Origin: Sphingomonas taxi
GTDB taxonomy: Bacteria > Pseudomonadota > Alphaproteobacteria > Sphingomonadales > Sphingomonadaceae
Length of the DNA: 64,000 nucleotides
Reading direction: 5' to 3'
Assembly (NCBI GenBank): GCA_003240625.1
Contig: QFMX01000007.1
Span: 62,001 to 126,000 of the forward strand
Shown: one piece after another, positions 24,195 through 32,829 of the stretch
Position numbering within the stretch: position 1 is the stretch's first letter
Layout: every line of letters begins with the position of its first letter
Program-made: the position numbers and the translations under genes
Notes under the pieces: model-generated
The model's database searches: none
Told to the model about the DNA's origin: nothing
Seen by the model: the letters and a program-made list of their open reading frames with translations, nothing else

Positions 24195-24689
24195 ATGCGT
24201 CCAACCGCGTTCCTGTTGCTTGGCGGAGCGATCACCGCGCCCGCGCTGGTACCGCCCGCGAGCGCCGCGCCTGCGGGGACCGTCACGATCACCGTCCCAC
24301 GGCTGAACGTCGCCGAATATCACAAGCCCTATGTCGCCATCTGGCTCGAGCCGGTCGGCGGCGGCGCCCCGCGCACGCTGGCGGTCTGGTACGATCTCAA
24401 GAAGCGCGGCAACGACCCCGGCACCAAATGGCTCGCGGACCTGCGCGCTTGGTGGCGAAAGGGCGGCCGCAGCATGGCGATGCCCGCAAACGGCGTGAGC
24501 GGCGCGACCCGTGCGCCGGGCCAATACACCATCCCCCTCCCTGCCGACGTCAAGCCCGGCCACTACGTCCTGAACGTCGAAGCGGCCCGCGAGACCGGCG
24601 GTCGCGAACTCGTCTCCGTACCGCTTACCGCCGGAGCCCGCACCACGGGCAAGACCGAGCTCGGCGCCATCGCCATTTCCGCCCGCTAA
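24195..24689 (+). CDS. DUF2271 protein, probable flavinylated periplasmic protein
   Basis: A 164-residue exported protein with signal peptide (RPTAFLLLGGAITAPALVPPASA). It matches DUF2271 by eye: YHKPYVAIWLE, LAVWYDLKKRG, KWLADLRAWWRKGG. It contains S102-G-A-T105, which fits the (S/T)GA(T/S) motif at which ApbE attaches FMN to threonine. Together with the PepSY protein upstream and ApbE three genes downstream this suggests a covalently flavinylated electron carrier. The gene starts 11 bases after the PepSY stop. Confidence 0.85.
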   Translation: MRPTAFLLLGGAITAPALVPPASAAPAGTVTITVPRLNVAEYHKPYVAIWLEPVGGGAPRTLAVWYDLKKRGNDPGTKWLADLRAWWRKGGRSMAMPANGVSGATRAPGQYTIPLPADVKPGHYVLNVEAARETGGRELVSVPLTAGARTTGKTELGAIAISAR

Positions 24690-24699
24690 GGATCACATC

Positions 24700-25551
24700 A
24701 TGAAGCCTCTCGCCATGAAGCCTTTCACGGCACGCCTGCTGGCCGCCGCTGCGCTGTTGTCGATCCCCGCCGCGCTGTCCGCGCACCGCATGTGGCTGCT
24801 GCCATCCGCCACCGTGTTCTCGGGCACAGACGGCTGGGTGACGGTCGACGCCGCCGTGTCGAACGACCTGTTCTTCTTCGACCACCAGCCGCTCCGGCTC
24901 GACGGCATGAAGGTCTGGCAGCCCGACGGCAGCGAAGGCACGCTCCAGAACGGCGCGACCGGCCGCTATCGCTCGGTCTTCGACGTGAAGCTCGACAAGC
25001 CCGGCACATGGAAGATCGGCACCCAGATGTCCGCCGTCATGGGCAGCTTCAAGGTCGACGGCGTCGAGAAGCGCCTCGGTCGTCGCGGTCCACCGCAGCC
25101 GAACGCGCCTGCCCCGCTGACCGTCGCCGACATTCCGGCCAACGCGACCGACGTGAAGGTCACCGAGGTTACCGGCCGCAACGAGATTTTCGTGACCGCC
25201 GGCGCACCGACCACCGCCGTCTTCAAGACCACCGGCAAGGGCCTGGAGTTCGCGCCGGTCACGCATCCCGACGAACTGGTCGCTGGCGAGACCGCCAAGT
25301 TCCGTTTCCTGGTCGACGGCAAGCCCGCCGCCGGCATCAAGGTCACCGTGATCCCCGGCGGCAAGCGCTATCGCAACGACGAAGGCGCACGCGAACTGAC
25401 CACCGGTGCGGACGGCATGCTCAGCGTCGATTGGCCGACCGCGGGCATGTATTGGCTCAGCGCGACGCTGACCGACGCCAAGGCGACGAGCCCGCGGGCG
25501 ACCGAACGCCGGATGAGCTACGTCACGACGCTCGAAGTGCTGACGCCGTAA
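24700..25551 (+). CDS. DUF4198 periplasmic protein
   Basis: A 283-residue exported protein. The signal peptide (about 1-28) ends in ALSA, so the mature chain would begin HRMWLLPS, the usual start of DUF4198 proteins. The body is beta-rich, with WVTVDAAVSNDLFFFDHQPL, a central Lys/Pro linker (RLGRRGPPQPNAPAPLTVADI), and a C-terminal Ig-like part (GIKVTVIPGGKRYRNDEG, MYWLSATLTD). The family is linked to metal uptake or sensing and to flavinylation loci, but no biochemical role is settled as far as I know. It is 10 bases from the DUF2271 gene and ends 9 bases before apbE. Confidence 0.85.
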   Translation: MKPLAMKPFTARLLAAAALLSIPAALSAHRMWLLPSATVFSGTDGWVTVDAAVSNDLFFFDHQPLRLDGMKVWQPDGSEGTLQNGATGRYRSVFDVKLDKPGTWKIGTQMSAVMGSFKVDGVEKRLGRRGPPQPNAPAPLTVADIPANATDVKVTEVTGRNEIFVTAGAPTTAVFKTTGKGLEFAPVTHPDELVAGETAKFRFLVDGKPAAGIKVTVIPGGKRYRNDEGARELTTGADGMLSVDWPTAGMYWLSATLTDAKATSPRATERRMSYVTTLEVLTP

Positions 25552-25560
25552 CCATCCCGG

Positions 25561-26577
25561 GTGAGCACGCCCCTCCCCACCACGCGGATCGCATTGTCGG
25601 CGACGATCGCGCCGGCAATGCCCGATCCCGCCGATATCGTGATCGCACTGCGCGGCGAGACGATGGGCACGACCTGGCACGCGCAATTCGCCGCCCCGCG
25701 GGACTGTGATCCGGCTGCGATCCAGCGGGCGATCCACCGGGCGATCGTCTCGCGGCTCGCCGGAATCGTTGCGGCAATGAGTCACTGGGCGCCGACGTCG
25801 CTGCTGTCCCGCTTCAATCGCGCGGCAGCGGGGACATGGACGGCGCTCCCGACCGACTTCGCACGGGTCATGGTCCGCGCGCTCGCCATCGCCGAGACGA
25901 CCGGGGGCGCGTTCGATCCGGCGATCGGCCGGCTCGTCGATGCCTGGGGGTTCGGTCCGATCCCTGTCGAGGGTCTACCCAGCGAGCCGCAGATCGAGGC
26001 GGCGATGACCAGATCGGGCTGGCGCCACCTCGCCCTGTCCACAACGGCTTCCCAGTCCGCGACGGGGACGCATCTCCTCCAGCCGGGCGGCATCGCGCTC
26101 GACCTTTCGGGAATCGCCAAGGGATATGCCGTCGATGCGGTCGCCGCGCTGCTGGAGGCCGCGGGGTTCGTCCATCACCTCGTCGAGATCGGCGGCGAAC
26201 TCGTCGGCGCGGGAATGCGGCCCGACGGCGATCCGTGGTGGGTCGATCTCGAAACCCCGATCGGTACGATTCTGCCGCCGTTACGCGTGGCCCTGCACGG
26301 TATGGCGGTCGCGACCTCGGGCGATTACCGGCGCGGCGCGCATACGCTCGATCCGCGCACGGGCCGCGCGATCGACACCGGAATCGTATCGGCCAGCGTG
26401 ATCCACCGGACCGCGATGGACGCCGACGCCTGGGCCACCGCGCTCACCGTGCTCGGTCCGGTCGCAGGCCTCGAACTGGCCCGCGAACACGGCCTGGCCG
26501 CACGATTGGTCACGCTCGTCGATGGCGACACATGCGAGTATCTGAGCCCCCGCTTGGCCGCGATGCTGTTCGACTGA
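25561..26577 (+). CDS. apbE: FAD:protein FMN transferase
   Basis: Transfers FMN from FAD to a Thr of target proteins. The 338-residue product has the family features GETMGTTWHA, the FDPAIGRLVDAWGFGP segment, DLSGIAKGYAVDAVAALLE, GGELVGAG and ATSGDYRR, and the C-terminal DADAWATALTVLG with the Mg-binding Asp/Thr pattern. It starts at GTG 25561. Unlike most ApbE proteins it shows no clear signal peptide or lipobox, so its compartment is uncertain. The likely substrate is the SGAT-bearing DUF2271 protein of the same operon. Confidence 0.93.
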   Translation: MSTPLPTTRIALSATIAPAMPDPADIVIALRGETMGTTWHAQFAAPRDCDPAAIQRAIHRAIVSRLAGIVAAMSHWAPTSLLSRFNRAAAGTWTALPTDFARVMVRALAIAETTGGAFDPAIGRLVDAWGFGPIPVEGLPSEPQIEAAMTRSGWRHLALSTTASQSATGTHLLQPGGIALDLSGIAKGYAVDAVAALLEAAGFVHHLVEIGGELVGAGMRPDGDPWWVDLETPIGTILPPLRVALHGMAVATSGDYRRGAHTLDPRTGRAIDTGIVSASVIHRTAMDADAWATALTVLGPVAGLELAREHGLAARLVTLVDGDTCEYLSPRLAAMLFD

Positions 26578-26643
26578 CGGGAGCCGCCGCCCAAGGTCGA
26601 CGCGCCGCTACCCGATCCGACATTCGCGCGTTATCGCTCGGCT

Positions 26644-27423
26644 ATGACCGCAACGCTTTCCCCCGCCTTGCCCGCCTCTCCCGCCTTGCCCGCCGCGACC
26701 CTGGTGGTGTTTCGCGAGTCCGGCGAGGGCGCACCGACGCTGCTCATGGTCGAGCGGGCGAAGGCGATGGTGTTCGCCGGCGGCGCACTGGTGTTTCCAG
26801 GCGGACGAGTCGATCCCGGCGACCATGCGCTGGCCGCGTTGTCGGGCCAGGCCGATGACGACACCGCCGCACGCATCGCCGCGATCCGCGAGACGATCGA
26901 GGAGGCGGGGCTTCCCGTCGGATTGTCGCCGATGCCGTCGCCGACCCTGTTCGAGCGATTGCGCGCCTCGCTGCACGCCGGCACCGCATTCGGCGAGGCG
27001 TTGGCGGAAGCCGGCGCCAGTCTCGACCTCGACGCACTCACCTATTTCGCGCGATGGCGGCCGGCGCATGCGCATGCCCGGATCTTCGATACGCGCTTCT
27101 ACCTGGCGCGGCTCCCTGCGGATGCGCCCGAGGCCCGGGTCGATGCGACGGAGAATGTCCGACTGTTCTGGGCGACCGCGGCCGACGTGCTGGCCGACGC
27201 CGATGCGGGCCGCGCGACGATCATCTTTCCGACCCGCCGCAATCTCGAACGGCTCGCGCAGTTCGCCGACTTCGAGGCGGCTGTCACGGACGCGCGCGCG
27301 CATTCCGTGCGGACCGTGACGCCTTGGACCGAGATACGGGACGGCGTCGAGCATCTCTGCATCCCCGACGATCTCGGCTATCCTGTGACGTCGGAGCCGA
27401 TGTCGGACGCGGTGCGCGGCTGA
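26644..27423 (+). CDS. NUDIX hydrolase
   Basis: A 259-residue NUDIX protein of the longer type with an inserted loop. The NUDIX box is split in the way of NUDT19-like proteins: GGALVFPGGRVDPGD, about 20 residues, then IAAIRETIEEAGLPV with the metal-binding REtxEE core. A long alpha-helical middle (about 100-175) and YFARWRPAHAHARIFDTRFYLARLP follow. Substrates of this subgroup are often CoA derivatives or nucleoside diphosphates; none can be assigned here. It ends one base before the next start. Confidence 0.88.
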   Translation: MTATLSPALPASPALPAATLVVFRESGEGAPTLLMVERAKAMVFAGGALVFPGGRVDPGDHALAALSGQADDDTAARIAAIRETIEEAGLPVGLSPMPSPTLFERLRASLHAGTAFGEALAEAGASLDLDALTYFARWRPAHAHARIFDTRFYLARLPADAPEARVDATENVRLFWATAADVLADADAGRATIIFPTRRNLERLAQFADFEAAVTDARAHSVRTVTPWTEIRDGVEHLCIPDDLGYPVTSEPMSDAVRG

Positions 27424-27424
27424 C

Positions 27425-28153
27425 GTGCGGGCGGTGCGGCTCACCATTGGCTGGCTCGTGGGGCTGGCGATCGCCGCGATGCTCGCGCTGATACTCTGGT
27501 CGATGGCGCGCGGCCGCCCGCAGGATCTGCCCTGGGCACCGCTCGATCTCGGCCAGCCGATCGGCCTGTTCACCGGTCGCAAGTTGACCGCGCTGACCGA
27601 GGATTTCCCGCAATGCCGCGCGCTGCTCGATCGTGCAGGGGTGCGCTACACCGTCCTGCCACCGCGCAAGGGCGAAGGGCAATGCGGCTATTCGGATGGC
27701 GTCAGGCTGACCGGCGGCGCGCGGAAGATCGGGTTCGTGCCCGCCGGGCTCGGCATCGCCTGCCCCGTCGCCGCAGCCCTGTCGATGTGGGAATGGGACG
27801 TCGTCCAGCCCGCAGCCGAGCGCCACTTCGGCGCGCGCGTGGCCAGCATCGATCATTTCGGCAGCTATAGTTGCCGGCGGATCTACGGGCGCGATGCTGG
27901 CAACTGGAGCGAACATTCCACCGCGGACGCAGTCGACATCGCCGGCTTCCGCCTGACCGACGGCACCCGCATCACCGTCGCGCGCGACTGGAAGGGCGAC
28001 GATGCGAAGTCGGCCTTCCTTCGCGAGGTGCGAGACGGGGCGTGCTCGCTGTTCGCGACGACGCTCTCACCCGACTACAACGCCGCGCATGCCGATCACC
28101 TACATCTGGATCAAGCGAACCGCGGATCGATGGGCTGGCGGGCGTGTCGGTGA
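27425..28153 (+). CDS. Extensin-like C-terminal domain protein
   Basis: A 242-residue membrane-anchored or secreted protein: one N-terminal span (about 8-26), then an extensin-C domain. Visible signatures are CGYSDGVRL, the ACPVAAALSMWEWDVVQPAAERHFG helix, HFGSYSCR, the zinc-peptidase-like SEHSTADAVDIAGF and the C-terminal HADHLHLD. The SxHxxxxAxD and HxxHxH patterns resemble LAS/VanY-type peptidases, so peptidoglycan or cell-wall hydrolysis is plausible though unproven. It starts at GTG 27425, immediately after the NUDIX stop, and is probably co-transcribed with it. Confidence 0.88.
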   Translation: MRAVRLTIGWLVGLAIAAMLALILWSMARGRPQDLPWAPLDLGQPIGLFTGRKLTALTEDFPQCRALLDRAGVRYTVLPPRKGEGQCGYSDGVRLTGGARKIGFVPAGLGIACPVAAALSMWEWDVVQPAAERHFGARVASIDHFGSYSCRRIYGRDAGNWSEHSTADAVDIAGFRLTDGTRITVARDWKGDDAKSAFLREVRDGACSLFATTLSPDYNAAHADHLHLDQANRGSMGWRACR

Positions 28154-28234
28154 TCGGGGTGACGGGAGTGACCGGGTAGCTCGGACATGGAGCGCGTAAC
28201 CACGCCTTCCACAACTATCCCGGCGCACCCCTGT

Positions 28235-28347
28235 CCCTACCACCCCGGCGAAGGCCGGGGCCCAATTGGGGGACGCCAATGGCAAGCGTAGCGCATCGTT
28301 ACGACAACCTCACCAATTGGACCCCGGCCTCCGCCGGGGTGGTAGGG
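28235..28347. repeat. Dispersed palindromic repeat, family D, copy 1
   Basis: Outer arms CCCTACCACCCCGGCG and CGCCGGGGTGGTAGGG. Each arm carries its own small stem, and inner arms CCAATTGG recur on both sides of a conserved centre. A related copy is at 50871. It lies between convergent genes. Confidence 0.88.
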
Positions 28348-28391
28348 AGATCTGATCCGAAGTCTGTTGCAGCTCACGTGGGAACAGCTTC

Positions 28392-28506
28392 AATCCTCCC
28401 CCGCCAGGGGGAGGTGGCTGGCCCTTGCCAGACGGAGGGGGAGGACACGGAACCGACGGTATCGCCGCCGCCTCCGGCGCCACCTCCCCCTTGCGGGGGA
28501 GGATTA
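28392..28506. repeat. Dispersed palindromic repeat, family A, copy 2
   Basis: Same architecture as the copy at 13944, with AATCCTCCCCCGCC and GCGGGGGAGGATT ends. It stops 15 bases short of the minus-strand gene at 28521, at its 3' end. Together with the family D copy it fills the 367-base gap after the extensin-like gene. Confidence 0.9.
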
Positions 28507-28520
28507 ATCACAGCCGAGTC

Positions 28521-29075
28521 TCAACTCGCCAGCGTCGTCCCCGAATCCACCTTCTCCACCCAATACGGAAAGAAAGCCGGCTGCCGATTCGACCAGCCCG
28601 ACGCGGTCGCCGCAGCCTCGCTGATCGACTGGAGTAGTTTCCGCCGCAATTCCGGATGCAGATGCGGGAGCGCCGCCGCCGCACAGAATGCCGACGGCAA
28701 CCAAGGCCGAACCTCCGCCCCGATCAACCGCTCGTACAGGAATCGCAGCGCCGAAAAGCTCGTCAGCCGCCCCTGCCCCAGATCGAATGCAACGAGGGTC
28801 ATCAGCGGCGCAAGGAATGGCTCGATCGCATCCAGCCCGCTATCGTCGGGCACCATCGCGCGCAGATCAGGCAGATTGTTGTAGAGACGCGCCTGCGCCC
28901 GGATGCTCGCCGCCTCGACCACGTCGCGCGACCAGCGCAGCATCGCGTCCTCGCGGTCGAGCCCCACGTCGAGCGAACGGCGGATGTACCGCTGCGTCGA
29001 ACTCGGGAAGCTCGCAAATTCCTTCATCTCGGCCAGCGTCATCGAGCCCTGTGCCGGTTTCATTCTGGAAGCCAT
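28521..29075 (-). CDS. Hypothetical helical protein
   Basis: An unrecognised 184-residue soluble protein, mostly predicted helix, without signal peptide or membrane span. Notable are an N-terminal segment with LAEMKEFASFPSSTQRYIRRS, a run of Leu-rich helices (LAPLMTLVAFDLGQG, FLYERLIGAEVRPW), and LHPELRRKLLQS. The length and all-helical character recall DUF2336-type or regulatory scaffold proteins, but I would not assign it. A second Met at residue 5 is an alternative start. Confidence 0.65.
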   Translation of the reverse strand: MASRMKPAQGSMTLAEMKEFASFPSSTQRYIRRSLDVGLDREDAMLRWSRDVVEAASIRAQARLYNNLPDLRAMVPDDSGLDAIEPFLAPLMTLVAFDLGQGRLTSFSALRFLYERLIGAEVRPWLPSAFCAAAALPHLHPELRRKLLQSISEAAATASGWSNRQPAFFPYWVEKVDSGTTLAS

Positions 29076-29311
29076 GTCGTCACCCCGCTCTCGTCAAGGA
29101 ACCGGCAGACTATGCGCCTGGATGGTTAACAACGACCCTATCGCGCGTCATCTTTCCGTAACACCAAGCCACCATGAAAGCTGTTGCGCTGCAACAAGGC
29201 TGCGACGAACCGAACGAAACTAAGCGATTTGATCGTCTTGCGCGGCGTTTGGGCAACAAAAAAGCGCCGGTCGTTGCCGACCGACGCTCGTTCGTTGTGC
29301 AGACGAGAGCG

Positions 29312-29611
29312 TTACGCCTGCTTTTCGCGCAGCGCCCGCTCAGCGTCCTCGTCGTAGCCCGACGACTTTGCCGCCTCGCGATTGGAGCCCGGCTGCGTCG
29401 CGGACAACGGGTCGCTGCCGTCCATCGATTCGTCGAGCCCATTGTCGAGACGGGCGTCGGCGCTGTCCGGGTTCTTCTGCAGACGCTTGCCGATCGACTT
29501 GTCCTGCCCCGCTTCCTGGCGCGGATCGCGACCCGAGCTCTTGCCCTCGGAATCCTTGTCGTCGGGCGCTACGGACAGGCTGTCCAGCGCGCTCTTGTCT
29601 ATGTCGGTCAT
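29312..29611 (-). CDS. Small highly charged, probably disordered protein
   Basis: A 99-residue acidic protein without hydrophobic segments, rich in Asp, Ser, Lys, Glu and Gln (GKSSGRDPRQEAGQDKSIGKRLQKN). It is probably intrinsically disordered. AGAGGGA lies 8 bases before ATG 29611, which decides this start over a longer frame reaching 29692. Composition resembles stress-related hydrophilin-type proteins of alphaproteobacteria, but this is only a resemblance. Confidence 0.7.
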   Translation of the reverse strand: MTDIDKSALDSLSVAPDDKDSEGKSSGRDPRQEAGQDKSIGKRLQKNPDSADARLDNGLDESMDGSDPLSATQPGSNREAAKSSGYDEDAERALREKQA

Positions 29612-29721
29612 TGCGACGTCCCTCTTTAATCTTGGCGATGACCAACGGTCGAAGTGGCAGACCGTTCCTGTCCCGCCAACAGGCCGTGCCACTTCGACAC
29701 CACCACCGTCCGCCCTTTTCC

Positions 29722-29834
29722 TTCCCCCCTCCCTGAAAGGGAGGGGTCGGGGGTGGGTAGGCTGGCCTGAGCCCCAACGGTCCGAGCATGCGGAACCCGA
29801 CCCACCCCCAGCCCCTCCCTTCCAGGGAGGGGGG
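29722..29834. repeat. Dispersed palindromic repeat, family B, copy 1
   Basis: Arms CCCCCCTCCCTGAAAGGGAGGGG and its partner near 29811-29834 form end hairpins, and the inner GGGGGTGGGT / ACCCACCCCC arms pair. A second copy is at 34822. It fills most of the spacer between two minus-strand genes. Confidence 0.88.
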
Positions 29835-29902
29835 CAAAGAAGGCAGAACGGAGAGCAGACCGTTCCCCCTGCTGCCTTTCCTTCCAGTGACAGAGCGGCC
29901 CC

Positions 29903-30682
29903 TCAATCCAGCGGCGTGACCTTCACCGTCTGCTCCCAGAGATACGCCTGCCCAAACACCGTCATGAACGCGATATCCGTCGCGTCGCGGCCCACACACA
30001 CCCGCGCGATGTCGCTGCACGTCGCCATCTTGGTCGCATCGATCAGCCGCCAATCCCCCGCCAGCCACAACTCGGCAACCGCATGGAAGTCCGGCGGGTC
30101 GACCCCCGGCGCGTAAGCCGACACGCACCGCGCCGGGATCCCACCCGCGCGCGCCAGCGACACCAGCAGATGCGAATAATCGCGACACACGCCCGACCTC
30201 GAAGCAAACGTATCGAGCGCAGTCGTCTCCCCGCTGCTCGACCCGCAGCGATAATCGAGCGACTGGTACACCCACTCGGTCAACGCGGCAGCGAGCGGAC
30301 CGCCTTCCAGCCCCCCGAACTCGCGCGCGACGAACCCCTCGAAGCGGTCCGACGGACAATAGCGGCTCGGCATCAGATACGGCGTCAGCTCGCCATCGAG
30401 CATCCGCGGCGGCGTCGCGGGATACAGTTCGAGCTGCACCCGCTCACGCTTCACGGCAACCACCGCCTTATATTCGGCGGTAAAGCGGCCATGCCCGCGC
30501 GACCAGCAGCGCTGGCCGATCCCGTCCTCGCCGCGGACGGCCCGGATCGGGCTGTCAGACCACAGGGTCAGGGACTCGGACTCGATCGTCTGGTCGGCCA
30601 TCGCCGCCGCTTCGATCTGGAGGAGCACGTCGGCGTCCCCGGTGATTCCGTAATCCAGACGCACGTCGATCGAGAGCCGCAT
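29903..30682 (-). CDS. Transglutaminase-like domain protein
   Basis: A 259-residue cysteine-protease-fold protein of the bacterial transglutaminase-like group. The N-terminal beta-rich domain starts RLSIDVRLDYGITGDADVLLQIE. The catalytic triad is visible as Cys in SRSGVCRDYSHLL, His in DFHAVAELWL and Asp in WRLIDATKMA. Proteins of this type are usually peptidases or amidases. I take ATG 30682 (GGGAC upstream) because the longer frame to 30757 runs into the terminator of the next gene. Confidence 0.9.
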   Translation of the reverse strand: MRLSIDVRLDYGITGDADVLLQIEAAAMADQTIESESLTLWSDSPIRAVRGEDGIGQRCWSRGHGRFTAEYKAVVAVKRERVQLELYPATPPRMLDGELTPYLMPSRYCPSDRFEGFVAREFGGLEGGPLAAALTEWVYQSLDYRCGSSSGETTALDTFASRSGVCRDYSHLLVSLARAGGIPARCVSAYAPGVDPPDFHAVAELWLAGDWRLIDATKMATCSDIARVCVGRDATDIAFMTVFGQAYLWEQTVKVTPLD

Positions 30683-30714
30683 CGTGCGTCCCATTCCTGT
30701 CTCAAGGCCATAAG

Positions 30715-30746
30715 AAAAAGGGCCCGGCGGTGTCCCGCCGAGCCCT
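30715..30746 (-). terminator. Intrinsic terminator of the BI-1 family gene
   Basis: On the minus strand, stem AGGGCTCGGCGG / CCGCCGGGCCCT with a 4-base loop is followed by TTTTTC. It lies 26 bases after the stop of the BI-1-like gene. Confidence 0.92.
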
Positions 30747-30771
30747 GCGTTCGTCACACCCTTAGCGGGCG

Positions 30772-31521
30772 TTAGTTACGGCTGCTACCAAACAGACGCA
30801 GCACGAACATGAACATGTTGATAAAGTCGAGGTAGAGGCTCAGCGCCGCCATGATCACGACCTTGCCGATCATGTCGGTGCCGGCAACCTGTGCATACAG
30901 CGCCTTGGTGCGCTGCGTGTCGTAGGCGGTGAGGCCCGCGAACAGCAGCACGCCGACCGCGCTGATGACCAGCTGCATTACGCTCGACTGCAGGAAGATG
31001 TTGATCAGGCTCGCGACCAGCAGGCCGACGACGCCGATGATCAGGAACGTCCCGAACGCCGACAGGTCACGCTTGGTGGTGTAGCCGTACAGGCTGAGAC
31101 CAGCGAAACCGGCTGCGGTTGCGAAGAACGCACCAGCGATCGACGTGCCGCTATAGACCAGGAAGATGGTCGACATCGACAGGCCCATCAGGACGGCAAA
31201 GCCCCAGAAGAGCAACTGCATCGTGCCCGTGGACATCTTGTTCTGGCCATAGCTCATGCCGAAAACGATCGCGAGCGGCGAGAACATGATGACGTATTTC
31301 AGGATGCCACCGCTCATGAACACCTGGGCGGCAGGCGATTGTGCGCCGCCCCATGCGAACAGCATCGCGACGATGCCCGTCAGCAGGACAGCCGAGCCCA
31401 TGTAGTTATACACGGACAGCATGTACGACCGGAGACCAGCGTCATAGGCCTCGGTACGCTGGCCCGTGGCCGTCGTTCCGAACGGCGCGGCGCGGGGCCG
31501 GGGGTCAGACCAATTAGCCAT
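30772..31521 (-). CDS. Bax inhibitor-1/YccA family membrane protein
   Basis: A 249-residue inner-membrane protein with seven predicted spans between about residue 35 and 245, as in the TMBIM/YccA family. Family signatures include the first-span GSAVLLTGIVAMLFAW, the middle FSPLAIVFGMSYGQNKMS, and the C-terminal ALSLYLDFINMFMFVLRLFG with the conserved Asp. ATG 31521 is set by AGGAG 9 bases upstream rather than the frame start at 31548. Related proteins modulate FtsH or conduct Ca2+/H+; the role here is unknown. Confidence 0.95.
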   Translation of the reverse strand: MANWSDPRPRAAPFGTTATGQRTEAYDAGLRSYMLSVYNYMGSAVLLTGIVAMLFAWGGAQSPAAQVFMSGGILKYVIMFSPLAIVFGMSYGQNKMSTGTMQLLFWGFAVLMGLSMSTIFLVYSGTSIAGAFFATAAGFAGLSLYGYTTKRDLSAFGTFLIIGVVGLLVASLINIFLQSSVMQLVISAVGVLLFAGLTAYDTQRTKALYAQVAGTDMIGKVVIMAALSLYLDFINMFMFVLRLFGSSRN

Positions 31522-31643
31522 TGTGAAATCAGCTCCTTTGTCCGGCATAATGCCGGTTACGGTGAATATCGTCTTTTACAGGACGCTTTTCAAGCTGAGT
31601 GGTTGCATCGGCGCCATGGTTCGCGGTTAACCTGCCGCACGAC

Positions 31644-32201
31644 ATGATCCGCCTGTTCGTCGCCCTTCGCCCACCGTCGGCTATCCGTCAGAGCTTGCTC
31701 GACATAATGGAGGGCGTCCCCGCCGCGCGCTGGCAGGACGACGAGCAGTTGCACATCACGCTGCGCTTCATCGGCGCGGTCGAGCGGCCCGTCGCCGAGG
31801 ATATCGCGGTCGCGCTGAGCCAGGTCGTCGCGCCGGCGCCGCGCGTGTCGCTGACCGGAGTCGGTCGCTTCGAGAAGCGCGGCCGGACCGATACGCTCTG
31901 GGTCGGCGTGACCCCGCACGACGCCCTTGCCGCGATCCACCGCAAGGTCGACCAAGCCTGCGTCCGCGCGGGGCTGGAACCCGAACGCCGCGCCTATCTG
32001 CCGCACGTCACGGTCGGACGACTGGCGCGATCGGCGGGCGTCGGCTTTGCGATCGACGCGTGGCTGGCAACGCACGCCGCCCTGTCGAGCGCGCCCTTCA
32101 CGCTACCCCATCTCGTGCTGTACCAAAGCCATCTCGGCCGCGACGGCGCGACCTACGAACCGGTCGCGCGCTGGGCGCTCGATACCAGGGACGGAACCTG
32201 A
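31644..32201 (+). CDS. thpR: RNA 2',3'-cyclic phosphodiesterase
   Basis: A 185-residue 2H phosphoesterase (LigT/ThpR type) acting on 2',3'-cyclic RNA ends. It carries both HxT motifs: HITL near residue 37 and HVTV near 121, with the RLFVALRPP start typical of the family. ATG 31644 precedes that start; the longer frame from 31599 lacks support. It is divergent from the BI-1-like gene and is followed by the SOD gene at 45 bases. Confidence 0.93.
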   Translation: MIRLFVALRPPSAIRQSLLDIMEGVPAARWQDDEQLHITLRFIGAVERPVAEDIAVALSQVVAPAPRVSLTGVGRFEKRGRTDTLWVGVTPHDALAAIHRKVDQACVRAGLEPERRAYLPHVTVGRLARSAGVGFAIDAWLATHAALSSAPFTLPHLVLYQSHLGRDGATYEPVARWALDTRDGT

Positions 32202-32246
32202 GCGACGGCGAAGGGTTCGCAAAAGAGATCAACAGGGAGAAACAAC

Positions 32247-32783
32247 ATGCGGATTGCGACACTGGCATTGCTCGGCGCGGCGACGATGGGCCTCAGCGCC
32301 TGCGACAAGAGCGGCATGGACACGGGCACGCCAATGGCGGGCGGCCAGCGCGCCACCGCGATGCTCCAGACCGCGACCGGCACCGACGTCGGCCGCGCCA
32401 TCGCCACCGAAGTCGCGGGCGGTATCCGCTTCACGCTCGACGCCAAGGCGATGCCCCCCGGCACGCACGGCGCGCACATCCACATGGTCGGCCGCTGCGA
32501 CGCCCCGGACTTCACGACCGCGGGCGGCCACTGGAACCCGACCGGCATGAAGCACGGCAGCATGAACCCGCAGGGCCCGCATGAGGGCGACCTCCCCAAC
32601 CTGATCATCGGCACCGACGGTCGCGGCACGCTCGGCATCACGATCCCCGGCGCGACGATGGCCGGCCTGATGGACGCGGACGGCTCGGCCTTCGTGGTGC
32701 ATGCGGGCCCGGACGACCTGATGACCGACCCGGCCGGTAACAGCGGCGGAAGGATCGCCTGCGGCGTGTTCCAGGCGGGGTGA
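32247..32783 (+). CDS. sodC: Cu/Zn superoxide dismutase family lipoprotein
   Basis: A periplasmic or outer-membrane-anchored superoxide dismutase. The 178-residue product has a lipoprotein signal ending in the lipobox LSAC (Cys about 19). It then has the SOD fold with the copper-binding HGAHIHMVGRC, zinc-region GGHWNP and KHGSMNPQGPHEGDLPN, and a late His in VVHAGPDDL. Cysteines for the structural disulfide (GRC and IAC) are present. A GGGAGAAACAAC ribosome-binding region precedes the ATG. Confidence 0.94.
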   Translation: MRIATLALLGAATMGLSACDKSGMDTGTPMAGGQRATAMLQTATGTDVGRAIATEVAGGIRFTLDAKAMPPGTHGAHIHMVGRCDAPDFTTAGGHWNPTGMKHGSMNPQGPHEGDLPNLIIGTDGRGTLGITIPGATMAGLMDADGSAFVVHAGPDDLMTDPAGNSGGRIACGVFQAG

Positions 32784-32829
32784 TGCTAACCAGGGTTGGC
32801 GTGATCCCCCGATGTTAAGGTAATTTCCC

